Assembly: GCA_037447655.1 (NCBI GenBank)
Contig: JBBHKE010002718.1
Location: forward strand, 1-64,000
Reading direction: 5' to 3'
Length of the DNA: 64,000 bases
Source: Zygnema cylindricum
Taxonomy: Eukaryota > Streptophyta > Zygnematophyceae > Zygnematales > Zygnemataceae
Positions 21,519 through 33,546 of this stretch are shown here, piece after piece. The notes under the pieces were generated by a model, which worked only from the letters and a program-made list of their open reading frames with translations, had not been told where the DNA came from and made no database searches. Position numbers and translations under genes: made by a program. Within the stretch, counting starts at the first letter, position 1. Each line of letters opens with the position of its first letter.

Positions 21519-23672
21519 TCAGATAATCTTCTTCCCCCTATCTCTCTCCATTTGGATCCCCAAAATATATTTTGCCTCCCCTAAATCCTTCATATCAAAT
21601 CTGCCCCTAAGATCTTTCTTTAGCCTATTGATATTCTCCAAAGACTTACTTAACACAAGCAGATCATCCACATAAATTGCAATAAAAATGACACCATTCT
21701 CATCTTCAAACATATAGATAGAATGGTCAGAGCTGATCCGGATGTATCCCAGATCGGTGAGAAACTCATCTAGTTTCTTATTCCACTGTCGGGGAGCATG
21801 TTTCAGTCAATATAAAGACTTTATGATCCTGCAGACTTTGCTCTCTTCTCCTTCTTCCACAAACCCCTCGGGTTGCCTCATAAAAATTTCTTCCTCTAAC
21901 TCACCATTAAGAAAAGCAGTCTTAATGTCCATCTGGTGTATTTCCATGTCTTTCGCTGCGGCCAGGCTGAGGAGAATCCTTACCGATGGGAACAAAACAA
22001 CTGGAGCAAAGGTCTCCTCATAGTCAATCCCCTCTTTTTGGGTGAACCCCTTCGCTACCAATCGAGCCTTATACCTCTCAATTGTATTATCTGGGTTCAG
22101 TTTTAGTTTAAATACCCATTTACATCCAATAGGTTTTCTGTCTGGAGGGCAATCCGCTAGTTCCCAAGTATTTGCTTCCATGATAGAAGCCATCTCATCA
22201 TTTATGGCTCTAATCCATCTTTCTTTCTCTAGACTATTCACTGCCTCTAAGTAAGACTGAGGCTCATCTGGGTGAGATAGCTTAGTTACCTTATGGGCAG
22301 CTTGTTTTTCCTGTATCCTTTTGCTGCTCCTCCTTCCTCCCTCAAACTCCGAAGCTGGAATGGATGGAAGTCTTCGATTTCTTCTCACTGTCTCATCGGC
22401 TCCCCGTTCCATAAGAACCGTATCTTGTCCCGCTTCTTCTATCTCCTCGAAATCCATAGGAGTATGCGAGGTTTCCGGTGAGTCTCTTGTATCTTGGATC
22501 TCCCCTGAATCTGTTATCACGGTTTCACCCATGTCCCTTTCGGGAACGATCGAGTTCTCCTCACTTTCGGACTCAATTCTGATCCTTATTTTCTTTGTAT
22601 ATTTGAAGGGGTCAAATGACTTCCCTTCATCCATGACAACTAAGTGTTTGACCAGAATGATATCTTTCTTTGCTAAGTCATAGACTCTATATCCCTTAAC
22701 ATCCTCATCATATCCCACAAAGTATCCAGGTTTTCCGTTAGCATCTAGTTTCCAGTTTTTCCTATCCGTGTCAAGACTGTAAACTTGGCAACCAAATACT
22801 TTAAGATGTGAGATATCTGGTTTCCTTCCAACCCATCTCTCATAAGGTGTCACTCCCTTTACAGCTGAGGTAAGGACTCTATTCTTAATGTAGTTGGCAC
22901 AATTCATTGCTTCTGCCCAAAATCTCTTTCCTATTTTTTTGTCTGCCAACATACTGCGTACACTATCTCCTAGTGTTCGATTCAACCTCTCAGCTACCCC
23001 ATTTTTTTCCGGGTTATATGGTAATGTTTTTTGTTGCTGCACTCCCTCATCTCTCAGATATTCCTTAAACTCGTTAGAGGTATATTCCCCCCCATTATCA
23101 CTCCTTATCCTCTTAATGGGGGTTTCATGCAACTTCTCACTCCAAGCTTTATATTCTTTGAAGTAAGTTGATGCTTCAGACTTTGTTTTCATAAAGTAGA
23201 CTCTAGAGTATCTAGACCAGTCATCAGTTATTGTCATCATAAACCTCTTTCCTCCAACTGAAGGTACTTTTGCAGGTCCCCAAATATCTGTGTGGACCAA
23301 ATCTAACACTTTCTCACCTCTATATGTGGCGGCTTTGGGAAAGGGAAGTCTGTGAGCCTTACCTTGAGCACAACCACTACAATCATCCATCATTTCATTA
23401 TCCTCAAACTGAATGCCATCTACTACCCCAAGCTTTTTCATTTCCCTCAACGTATCAAAATGCACATGCCCCAACCGCTTATGCCAAATCATCACCTTAG
23501 GAACACCAACATAGTAAGCATTCTTTTTTTCATTACTCACGTTAAGCCTAAACATTCCTTGGCTACCCTTATCTGCTGTGAAGTAAAACTTCATTCCCAT
23601 ACTTAGCTGTAAAGACTCCCTTTCTGGTGAATGTATAAAACTCTTTGTCATCAAACACAGACGTAGAGACAA
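21519..23672 (-). pseudogene. Copia C integrase and reverse transcriptase
   Basis: A 621-codon frame (23672-21807) covers the integrase zinc region (WHKRLGHVHFDTL, CSGC), core with HTDIWGP, RSDNGGEYTS and VAERLNRTLGD (all three catalytic acids), FWAEAMNCANYIKNR, the linker, and RT fingers (KPIGCKWVFKL) to SLY. There a TGA replaces the Gly codon of SLYGLKQ (about 21805). The frame resumes to 21519 with YVDDLLVL and ends at another TGA after the KKII motif, where B has an Arg codon. Apart from these two point stops this part could encode working enzyme. Confidence 0.92.
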
Positions 23673-24036
23673 GATTTTTACTCAGCTGAGGAATGTAAAG
23701 TACATCTGAGAATGTAAGTATAGGAGTCTTACCCTCCACTAAGACTTTCAGATCTACTGATCCCACTAGATCTGTAGTAACCACTCTCCCATCCCCATAC
23801 TCTATCTCTACAGTAGGAATCTTTCGTAGCTTAGTGAAGAGTTCTTTATCACGACACATATGCATGGATGCACCTGAGTCGATGATCCATCCTTCCTGTG
23901 GAGCTTCCCGAATTGCTCCAAGGGCACACTTCTGCCTCCGAGGGATCTCCTTCTCCTCCAGACTCTCGTCAAGAAGAAGCTCCCCATCCTCCTCATATGA
24001 CTCATCCTCGGTTTCTCCTAACACTTTTGTAACCAC
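23569..24036 (-). pseudogene. Copia C protease
   Basis: A 155-codon frame with the acidic spacer (ETEDESYEEDGELLLDES), intact WIIDSGASMHMC protease site and the FSDVLYIPQLSKNLVST motif. The frame is lost near 23590 by a one-base difference from B (after FTAKYGNE), which separates it from integrase. Confidence 0.9.
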
Positions 24037-24054
24037 AAGTGCCTTTTTCTTCCC

Positions 24055-25023
24055 TCAGGAAGAACCTCCTCCACGGTTCTCTTGGAGCCTCAGCTCTGAT
24101 AGCTTGACACAATCTGCAATAAAGTGTCCCGGCTTTTTGCAATAATGACAAAGACCCTTTGGGGGCCTCTGTCCCCCAGAAAGGTCTCTTTCCCCTCTAT
24201 AAGGTTTCTTCGGGTCCTTCCCCCATCGGTCCCCTCCTGCTGCTAGAGCTTGAATGCTCTTTCCTCCTCTCCTAATCTCCATTGTGTTTTCCTGCACAAG
24301 TATCATCCTGACTACTGTGTTCCATTTCCATGAACTATCAGGCATTCCCTATACTCGGTACACTATGTTTTCGAACTCATCTGGTAATTTCATGATAAGG
24401 GTGTTAACTTTCATTTTCATTGTACCTGTCCACTCGGCACTTTCCATTTCCATATACAAACAAGAAAGATCATTACAGTAATCTAACATCTTTCCTCCTT
24501 TGTAAGTGTAACTCAATAGCTTTTGCTCAGCCAACTGGAGCTCCTGAATAGTTCTAGCTCTATAAATCTCCACTAAACTCTCCCACAACTCCTCCGCCTT
24601 GTAAATGTGAAGATGAGGAGTGGCCAAACCTTGAGTGAGGTGCCTCAGAATGAAGTTCTTGGCAGCCATGTTTACATCCTCCCACATTTGAGTATTGTTC
24701 TCCACGGTCTTCCTGGTCGCCGCTCCCGATACTGTGGCAATAGGAGTGAGGGGTGTCTCCTTCCCTTTTTCCTTTTCGGACACACTGCTGTCCCCATCAT
24801 CTGCCTCATCCGCTGAGGCAGCCGTTGTTGCAGAAAACCTTACTCCCCCAAATCCTGGTGGAGTTCCCGAAGGTGGACGTTTCACTTGTCCACTGACGAT
24901 ACCCCAGTATCGTTTTTCACACAAAGCTCCCATCATCATGGCTTCCAAATAGGTGAACCTAGATCCATTAAAGGTGGGCACCCTAGAGGGTAGGCCCATA
25001 ACCTGCAATTCTGTGTCCTCCAT
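24055..25023 (-). pseudogene. Copia C gag
   Basis: ATG at 25021-25023, 20 bases inside the 5' LTR. The frame passes through the primer site (LQVMG) and runs to 24349, where a single TAG replaces the CAG of YRVQG; it then continues in the same frame to 24055 with the zinc knuckle CHYCKKPGHFIADC. About 320 codons, a normal copia Gag length. Conserved segments: VPTFNGSRFTYLEAMMMG, NFILRHLTQGLATPHLHIYKAEELWE, KMKVNTLIMKLPDEFENIVYRV. Only one visible nonsense change. Confidence 0.92.
24991..25003 (-). other. Primer-binding site of copia C
   Basis: GGTTATGGGCCTA next to the 5' LTR; 12 of 13 bases complementary to the initiator tRNA-Met anticodon arm. Confidence 0.78.
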
Positions 25024-25983
25024 TGGACTACAGAATACAGGAAGCCTCTAGATAGTGTTTAACTAACCCACTCTAAGCCACAACCACTTCTGCCCAAGAA
25101 GGTAAACTAACAATTTGACTGCACCCTTGTGCAGCCTAGACTCCCCTGAGTCCGTAGCAAAAAGAATCACTCAAAACGGCCAACCAGCCGATAAGTTATA
25201 GGGTGGCAAAGATGCCAATTTATACAAACTCTCAGAGAGAGAGGACTATCTTCCTAAATTTTCCTAAGTCCTAGTTTTTCCTAATTCCCTCTCACAGCTC
25301 CTATCTACTGCCTGTACGAACCAATCACAAAACTGTATAGTACTAGAAAGTACTACTGCCGATGTACTTTCTGTACGGCCTCTGTACGACAAGGCCATTA
25401 AGTGGACGCGTGTCCACTTTCCACTCGTCCGTACGTTCCTCGGAATTCCCGCGACCGAATGATGTCTTCCCACGTGGCGCCAGGTCATGCCACGTCACTA
25501 AATGCCAAAATGATCATTCCGAGATTTCGGCGATGATGTGCGCCGTTAGATTTGACGCGAAATTCAATCTCGGCCGTAATAAATACTTGCGCGATATTTG
25601 TTTCGCTGTCGAAACAAAATACGCGATATCCATTTCAAACAAGTACAGTACTTCGTATTTTGTAGAACTGTATCTATGCGTGGCGTTAAGAGTTTCAGTT
25701 AAATGAATCTAGTACATTACAATAGTTTAAATACTAATGAAACCCTATATCTCCTAACGGACTTCTACGACAAAATGGTTAGAGCTAACGGCTATGCCGC
25801 GCTCTGCCGGTCGGGGGTTCGAGTCCTGCCGGACTCAACCTTTTGTTGAGAGTGGCTTAAGCCACTCTTTAGTCCTTCCTATGGAGTTGAGGCAGCCATG
25901 GCTCCATTGCTCTCTCTCTCTCTCCTTTAGTGACTACAACAAGTATGGGGGCGAGAGAGAGAGAAGAGATAGAGGCAGGCTGC
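25004..25983 (-). repeat. Truncated 5' LTR of copia C
   Basis: Matches 19608-20587 over 980 bp without net length change, then departs at AGGCTGC. It contains a tRNA-like module (about 25761-25846, with an A-box region changed to AAAATGGTTAGAG) and the covaried palindrome at 25849-25868. Confidence 0.93.
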
Positions 25984-26700
25984 GTAGAAGTTTCTTTAGC
26001 GTATATGAATAATTACCGTGGTTTACGCTAATTAAGAATTTGAAAATTTTGAAAAAAAACATACATTCTAATTGTTTAATAATTCTAATTTGGGTCTTTG
26101 AAAAAAGTTAATGTCAGTTGCAAACATGCTTACACTAATATAGGTATTTGTACAAAATCTGACAAATTGTACACAAATCGTACGTTCACACGGTCGAAAC
26201 GTGGTTGTTGGACGAATATATGCGAACGTGATATTTGACAACCCGATTTGATCCCCTTTTTAGACCGCACATTCTCATGCGTCCGGGGCTATTAAACATA
26301 ATGAATTGTACTTTTTCACTTAAAAAGTACGTTTTTGTGCGGTCTGACTTTGACCGTACACCACACTATTTAAAAGATGACGTACTTCCGTTTTTTAGGG
26401 TACTAAAAAATTAACCCTAAATAGAGTTGAGAAAAAAATAGAATGAACTACGCTAATAGAGAATTAAAAAAAAAAAAAAGCGGGACGCAATTAGCGTACA
26501 CCATGCTAATAGCGATTGGCGGTGTAGCACAAAGAATCTTCACTACAGTCCTAAATAGTTTATCAAAGTACCGATTACATGGGGACGTACCCATACTCCC
26601 AGTAAACTTATTTGTACGATTACTGTCGGCGCCTGATGGAGAAGTGGCCTTAATAGGCTGGCATTTATTAGAGGGTTCGGAAGATCTTTTACGGGATGGC
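25984..26700. other. AT-rich flank with partial TIR-element remnants
   Basis: No gene. TACATGGGGACGTACCC-type terminus at 26577-26592 matches the Harbinger-like family, and 26605-26650 is an inverted partial copy of the repeat start at 33250. No partner ends were found for either. Confidence 0.5.
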
Positions 26701-28051
26701 TAATTTTTTATGATTTTTGTTTTATGGAAATATTATGAGGATTTTCAAAACACAATAGAAATACATATCCATCTCTGTAAGATTTTAGATTTTCAGTACA
26801 CACAAATTTTGATGCGATAAGGTTCGGGTTTATTACTATTGCAGTACACTATTTTACCTCATAACATGATGAAGAAAATAGATGGAAAAATAAATAGGAA
26901 GTGTTAATAAGTTGAACACATTATGGTGTGGATAAATCGATGGCTTGTAATTATCAGAGTCCAATGTAAATTGTGTTTCGTAACTCAACAAACCAAAAAA
27001 TAAACACGTTCAAGGTTCAAAAACTACATTGTTCACAGTTTAGATTGTAAATTCTACTTTAGTTCAGACCACTTTTACGTCGATATTGCTATTTGATAAA
27101 AATGGGACAATTTTTTCACCTCTAACTTTTTGTTAAGTAACAAAAGGAGCAGGAGGAGCAGGAATATGTTCCAAAGGTAAGCATAGCGACAGGCAAAAAG
27201 TCCTTATGCCATATTTTCGCTCATACTCGTTATTTTTTCTAATTTTTATGCCTTTTATCATTCACATAATTTTTCAACCAAAGCGTTAGTGGACCACAAA
27301 GTAAAGGGAAACAACTACTCCACATTTCACATATTACAAAAAAAAAAAAAAACACAACTGTGGGAAAAAAATGTGAAGGTTCATTAGTCAATCTTCCAAT
27401 GCTCCAGGCAAGAATTTTTTTTCACATGGGCTTCAAAAAAAAAAGTGAATAAGAGACGATTTTTAAGTAATTGACAATCTCTGGGCCCAGCTCCATGCAC
27501 AAATGTCCACAAAAAGTTGTGATATGAGATCCTTGAAAACAAAAGTTATTTACAAATTCAAGTAGCCTTGACCTTTTTTACTATCGGCAAGTGCTTCTTT
27601 TTGTAAATTTATAAAACATTGGAGTAAAAAAAATAATCCCATTTTTTCCTCGCTCCTAAATTGATATAAAAATTTTAAATGAAAATAGCATTTACAATCT
27701 AAAATCGACCTAAATAAAAATCTAAATTCTGAACCTGAACCTGTTTCTTTTCTATTTCTCAAGTTACTAACACAATTTAAATTGAACTCTGACAATCATA
27801 AACCGTCGATTTATCTACAAGATATCCACGAGGATTCAAATTATTGACATTTCTTCTTATTTTTCCGTCATTTTTTTTTCACCATGTTATGAGAAGCAGA
27901 TACCATACAGCATGAGTAACAAATCCCAACCCTATTTAATCAAAATTAATATGGGTAGTCTACTCGAGCACTTACTGCAAATCTAACATTTTACAGAGAC
28001 GGTATGTATAAATGTTTTATAAGCGTTCCATAAAACATAAAACGCAAAACA
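26701..28051. other. Non-repetitive DNA downstream of candidate gene
   Basis: AT-rich, no dispersed-repeat partner seen. A minus-strand frame of 81 codons (27795-27550) has ordinary composition but no known motif; it could be part of the 3' flank of the gene at 28052-29000. Not called as a gene. Confidence 0.4.
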
Positions 28052-29000
28052 TTAAACATCCCAAAGAACATTGAAGAATTTCTTTTTTTTCAATGTTGTT
28101 TTATTTTTAGGTTTTACTATTTCCTTAAGGCATTGTTGAGCAACGATGACATTTTGGAAAGCTTCCATAAGTCGTCTTCGAGAAGCTTCAATTTCTGTTT
28201 CGCTACACGCCTTCTTGAATTCTGTTGTTCAAAAAGAAGCAATTAAAAGAATAAAAATAAAAGAAAAAAAAATAGTAACAATGTCCGTGCGATAAACACA
28301 ATGGTTTTGTAACCAAAACATAGAATTGGAAATAATGGTTTATAGGATGTGGAGAAAATTAGTCGCTAAAACTGAAAAAAGTTAAGGTGATAACAAATCA
28401 AGGAGAAAATTATTTGCTAAGAGAAAAAATGGCAACGATAAGAAAAGAAGTCTCAGATAATAAATTTAAACAAAGGTAAAAAAAAAAAAAAAAAATCTCA
28501 CCACGACATAATTCGCTTGAGTCTGGTGAGCCGGAGGTCGAATCAGAAAACAAGTCGGAATCCAAATTTAAATTGCGAAAAAAGAAAAATGGAAAGAAGA
28601 CAAAGGTTAAAATTCATAAAACAAAACAATTCCAAAAGCACATTTTATTTTCCGTTTGAACATTCGGGAAATGGCATTCAAGACTAGCCAAAACTTGTCT
28701 TACACACAAAAATTAGAGAAGCGATAAAGATAATTACAAACACCCTAACAAACCTTTTAAACAAAATGAATTCGGCAATATATAAAAGGCGCTCATAGTT
28801 AGCTTTCCTTCGCCACTTACCATTCGTCTGAAAAGATGCCCACTAGAAATTTTAAAATAAAATCAAATCTGGCTTTTTCTAGCAAGCACAATCTTCCTAT
28901 GCCCACGCACCATCTAGATCCATCTGTTGTTTTCACCTGAAATCTCACCTGAATCACTTGCATTGCAATCTCCCCATACGTCGCAGCCACTCAGCTCCAT
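28052..29000 (-). CDS. Candidate host gene, 80-residue protein, three exons
   Basis: Predicted from splice signals: exon 1 29000-28949 (ATG, ending CAG before GTGAGA), exon 2 28522-28502 (21-nt microexon between CACCAG and GTGAGA), exon 3 28221-28052 (after a pyrimidine-rich tract and CAACAG, ending TAA). Lengths 52+21+170 give 81 codons with the stop, and the phase (one base carried over) agrees at both junctions. The protein begins MELSGCDVWGDCNASDS, is acidic at the N-terminus, has a charged, helix-prone middle (SETEIEASRRRLMEAFQNV) and a Lys-rich C-terminus. A second donor, 12 bases downstream of the first, would add four residues in frame. A TATA box sits 50 bases upstream. I do not recognise the family. 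No repeats overlap it. Without transcripts this stays a prediction. Confidence 0.5.
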
Positions 29001-29050
29001 CCTTGACACGTGTGAAATCGGTGCGACCTCGTAGTTTGTCATTTGACCTC

Positions 29051-29060
29051 CTCTTTTATA
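29051..29060 (-). promoter_or_regulatory. TATA box of the candidate gene
   Basis: TATAAAAGAG on the minus strand, 50 bases before the ATG at 29000, which would leave a 5' leader of about 20-25 bases. A CACGTG core lies between it and the ATG (about 29008-29013). Confidence 0.5.
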
Positions 29061-31594
29061 GATGGGTGCCTCCATCTTCCGTCTTCCTTTGCTTAAAATA
29101 ATATCGGCGATACGTGACAGATCCTATTATATTTGACACACCTCCGAAGCAAAACGACGAAATCCAAAACAAAAAACAAGTACCGGTGGGCGAAAGAGCC
29201 GAACAAACAAGACGTGACACCGGCGGCGTTTCCGAGAAATGTCAGCCGTTTAGAAATGAATCTCGGCCGTGAGTGAGCTAGAGCAGAATTGAGATACGAC
29301 AAGAAAATGAAGTCGGTGAAAAGAATACGCGCTTCTGCTGCCGCTCATGTCTAAATACCACCGGGGCTCACGCTTTTGTACTCTTCGAAAATGACACATC
29401 CTGTAAAGGACAGGGCTGTGAAAGACGACAGAATATTAAGTAAAATACATAAGGCACTGAATAGCTGTACGGCAGGTCACGCCGGCGAAGCAGGGATCGC
29501 CACGTCGATGGAAAACCAAAGAGGATTGTGAAAGGCACAAATTGTGACGTGACCGCATGTTATTAGAGTCAAGGCGGGCAACGAACAGCTAAATCGTCGA
29601 CGTACATCAGATATAGGAGATTCTGCCGATTTGGCTGATTCTGCTAGGAGGGAGAATCTCAGGAATAGCACAAGGTGTTGACACGTCAGACATCAAGTTC
29701 ACGCGATTGGTAAAAACAGAAAGAGTGACGTGGCCCCGGCTGTGAATACTCACGTGATGCGATTGACAACAAAAGCTGCGAAAAAGGTTAAAATTAGAGG
29801 AGATGGAAGATTCGGCTGATTCCGTACGAGGGGAAAATCTCAGGAATAGATTTTGTACTTTTTTTAATTTCCATATCTATGAGTGTGCACGCATGTGACC
29901 TAACTTTGCGAACAAACTTAAGATTCTCCGTACTACATGATTCTTCTGCTGTAATTTTCTGGGCGATTCAATGTTCCAAAAACAAATGTCGTGACATTGG
30001 TAGACGATATGTTATTTTTTGACATTGCAAATGTAAGGATTTGCAATTAGGGTTTGCAATGTGTGAATCAATGTCAATGTCGATGTCACAATGTTGGTTC
30101 GTAGGTAGTGTGGCTCAATTTGGTAACGCGTCACGCCGCGCATTTTGTTTCGTTTTATTTCATTTGTACTATTTCCCCGTGTACACTTTCGTTTCGTATG
30201 CACGGTTTGTTTCGCTGCGCTTCAAAAATAGTACGGTCCACAACCGACAGACATTGAATGAATGAAAGCCCTCACACGCGAAGGAGACCGGTATCATTGG
30301 CCAGGGTGGAGGCAGAATCTAAACTAATCACGATCCGTACGACGCGTGGCCTGCAGTCCTATGAAACTTCATGGTCTACCACACTTTTCACCAGTCAAAA
30401 TGACCGTACATACCGTACGAATTTTGGCGTGCGGTTTAAACTCAGAATCTTGGAAGATATCTCCGCCTGTACTCGAGCCGCCCGCGCGAAACAGGCCACG
30501 CGTGCGAAAACTCGTACACTGAGTTGACCTGCTGATAAAAGTTATTACCAGTACTATACGTATTATTAACTTATTGTCCTATGTTGCGATGGGAATTTCC
30601 CCCTATCTCGTCGGTCAATTCCGATTACCTGTACTATTCCATAGCAGCTGTCAGCAGTACCATTTGTCTTCAAGGGCTCTGGATGACAAACCGTCCTTTT
30701 ATGTCGTCATTTGCATCCAACCTGACAAACTCTGACAAACTGAATTCAAATTCTAAACACACACAATGTCGTGACGCCGACATCTTTTTAGCAGCCACGT
30801 TGGCAAAAAAATATCTTGGCTAGCTGTCATCTGTCGTATATGTAGCTTCTTTCAACGCTTTCTCGTTTAGCCTACCGTCGTGAACTCAGTAGGAAAATGT
30901 ACCCGAAATCGTACGGCCACTCAGATTGTGAACGGACCGTCACGATGTCCACTGTGGCTACAGTTCTAGAACCAACTGGAAAACGCGCGGCTGGAACAGT
31001 AACGACAATTATTTTTTTAGGTACTGAGGGACTGGTCGCCAAAGGTACGACCGTACGTATGTCAGAAGCAGAGTCCTTTCCAGGATGTCAAACTGCAACG
31101 AGAAAATCTCGAAAGCTCCTTTTCTGGTAACCAGCGAGACTTGAAAAAAATGTGCAATGACTAGCCGTATTGCCGCCAAGTGTCCTCCATATAGCCGCCC
31201 TGCTGATTTGCCATGATGATTTTTCATGATGTGATGGGAGGTTTTTTGGACACATCTGGCCACATGTTGGAGACATTGCACCGGTTTTCAATTATTGGTC
31301 CAACCTTCACTGTCCGTAAAAACAATCTACGGCCAAAATAAATCAAGGGAATTGATCATGGCAGTGACTGTTTTGGTTGCGCACAGTCACTTACGTCATA
31401 TTGTCATAATTTTGTCAGAAACTGTACGTTTGAAGTACACATTGGTACAAATAAAGTACCGCTGAGTTTAGATTTGTCGGTCAATCGGTTGGACAGCTTT
31501 GACTTTCAAATATTGTTTCAACCGCTTAAACTTTTGCCGCGCTTGCGAACGTCGACCGTCATAATAAAATTTGCAATTCACACGGCCGGCGAAG
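29061..31594. other. Low-copy DNA upstream of the candidate gene
   Basis: No gene recognised. Holds an imperfect local duplication: the block with GAGAATCTCAGGAATAG at 29651 recurs at 29834 with a similar preceding GATT(C)GGCTGATTC stretch. Several ACGTG-type cores occur between 29000 and 29760. Open frames at 30041-30527, 30581-30823 and 31009-31291 overlap each other on both strands and lack motifs. Confidence 0.45.
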
Positions 31595-31602
31595 GTTTAC
31601 GG

Positions 31603-31972
31603 CATAGTTCAAAAGTAGGCGTAGGCGTTTTTTGGTAGGCCTTTTGTAGGCAGCCTTTAGCGTAAGTTGTGTTACGGGCTTTCCATGTGATCTTCTTAGA
31701 TCGTTACTTTCATCAACGACCGTCAGATCGTCCAAATCTGACGGTTTAAATAAAAAGTGGCTCAAAACTCACAGAAAAAGATTTTTTTGTCCGATTTTTT
31801 TTTCAAATTTAGACATGACGTTTAATTCTCTATCGATCCATGTGCAACTCAACCGTGTTACTATTTTATTTCATTTTGCGGCCAATACAATATGGGTCTT
31901 AAGGCCATTCTGTATGTTTTGCATACAATAGGCATATTATATGGGCGTACGGTCACCTACTTTTAAACTATG
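31603..31972. mobile_element. hAT-like MITE, copy 2
   Basis: 370 bp, full-length homologue of 17357-17719 with TIR CATAGTTCAAAAGTAGG / CCTACTTTTAAACTATG. Flanking octamers GTTTACGG (31595-31602) and GTTGACAG (31973-31980) agree at six of eight positions, i.e. a decayed 8-bp duplication. Confidence 0.82.
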
Positions 31973-32078
31973 GTTGACAGTAACAAAACTGCGGCAACCA
32001 CATGAAAATAAAAGTGTTGCAGACAGTCACTTTTTGTCGTTACGTGAGCTCCATGGTTAGAGCACGTTGGATATTAAC

Positions 32079-33253
32079 TTAGCCGCAACATTGAAATTTA
32101 GTCGTATAAGCGTTACATTGAATTTAGACACAAATTGAAACGAAACCTCTTTAAACTGAAGTGCTGTAAGCCTTGTACGGAAATATTTAAACGCACGAAA
32201 AGAAATTTCGTTGTCAATGTAAGAATGTTGACTCGTAGAGAGTGTGGCTCGATTTCGTCGCACGTGACGACGCGCATTTTTTTCATTTAATTTCAATTGA
32301 TATTTTTACGTCAGTTCGTTTTATTATAGTGTACAAAGTTTATTTCGTTTCGCGCGTTTAAATATTTCCGTACAAGGCTTACAGAATTTCAGTTTAAAGA
32401 GGTTTCGTTTCAATTTCCGTCTAAGGGTGCGTCTCTATGTACTTCAAACTTAGAGATTTTTTTTTGTTTTTTAGCGCAGATCCGGCAGACCCGGATTTCG
32501 GGTGTCCCTATGTGTACCAAACGAAATTGTCACTTAATGGCGTGACGATTGTATACGTCGACAATGCTCGTGACGGCTGTCAACATCTACAATCTGTGAT
32601 GACGCACGTTATTTTTCGTAACTGCTTGTGACGTCGCGTGACTTTTCCTGACATTGTAGACCTACCGCCCTCCAGCCTATGCCGTTTCATGGTTGAAGAA
32701 GATGCGTTTTGCCTTTGCGTCTATTGTGGGCTCGACGTGAAATGGCATCGGAACCTTGAGACCCCTGCAAAAAAAAAATGCATACCGGATGGAAACGGAC
32801 AAAACAAAACAAACTATGTACTTCTCTTTGTAGTACTTAATAAAAACGGACAAAACATAGCGAATCGTGAACACTTCCACGTCGCTTGAAATCGTTTGAA
32901 ATTTTTCAAAAAATACGGCACGCGCAAATATATGTTCCCATTTGTTTAAAGAAAATCCCTAATTTTAAAACACATCGCGCATATGTTTTAAACATAAGGT
33001 TGAAGATGACGTTTTTTGTCGTCGAAGTGGGTCGAAAAACACAAGACGACAACGTGTAATACATCTTAAATTTGATGATGACGCAAAATGTACTTCTCTT
33101 TTTTCTCTATTTTTTTGTACGGTTGAAACTTACGCGGTACGACTCTAAGTTTTACAGGAAAACGACAGAAAAAAAACCCTAACTTAAGCACACAAAGACG
33201 CACCCTAAATTCAATGTAACGCTTATAAAACTAAATTTCAATTTTGCGGCTAA
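32079..33253. mobile_element. Long-palindrome TIR element, interrupted
   Basis: Starts TTAGCCGCAA and ends TTGCGGCTAA. The left arm (to about 32203) is the reverse complement of sequence at 32347-32424 plus 33209-33253; the right arm is split by the element at 32425. Without that insert the unit is about 390 bp with arms of roughly 115-125 bp, almost a full palindrome. No coding region. A target duplication was not found. The end motif TTGCGGCTAA also occurs at 44716-44725. Confidence 0.7.
32425..33205. mobile_element. Harbinger-like MITE inside the palindrome
   Basis: 781 bp, ends GGGTGCGTC...GACGCACCC with imperfect pairing beyond, flanked by TAA on both sides (32422-32424 and 33206-33208). 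The other arm of the host palindrome reads straight through the site with a single TAA, which confirms the insertion and duplication. It shares its terminal motif with the element at 3623-16958. Open frames within it (32437-32889) are not conserved in related copies. Confidence 0.85.
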
Positions 33254-33546
33254 GGCCACTTCTCCATCAAGCGCCGACAGTAATCGTACAGAAACATTTA
33301 CTGCCAGTAAAAATTTGGTTCACTTCTCCATCAGGTCGTGTCAGCATGGAGTCAATCGTGGAGGTGCTTTCCTTCGATTGGATGCACGTAGATTTCTGTT
33401 CTGACGGCAAGCGTCGTCAAAGATTCCAAAAGCGAAATATCTAAACTAGTATCCGTACAACCAACCGCTTTGTCGTTGTTTCAACGGTTTTATATATCTG
33501 TCGAAAATAAATGGATGTACAGACGTACACAGATGTACCATTTGCA

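Larger units (their letters stand above)
19608..25983 (-). mobile_element. Copia-type LTR retrotransposon C
   Basis: Minus-strand copia element, sister of B. 3' LTR 19608-20659 is complete (1052 bp); the 5' LTR 25004-25983 matches its first 980 bp exactly in length and then stops, lacking 72 bp of what should be its outer (U3) end. No target duplication is found (TAATC left, GTAGA right). Pol is nearly continuous, broken by a few point stops and two frameshifts, so it is the best-preserved coding copy here. Confidence 0.94.
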
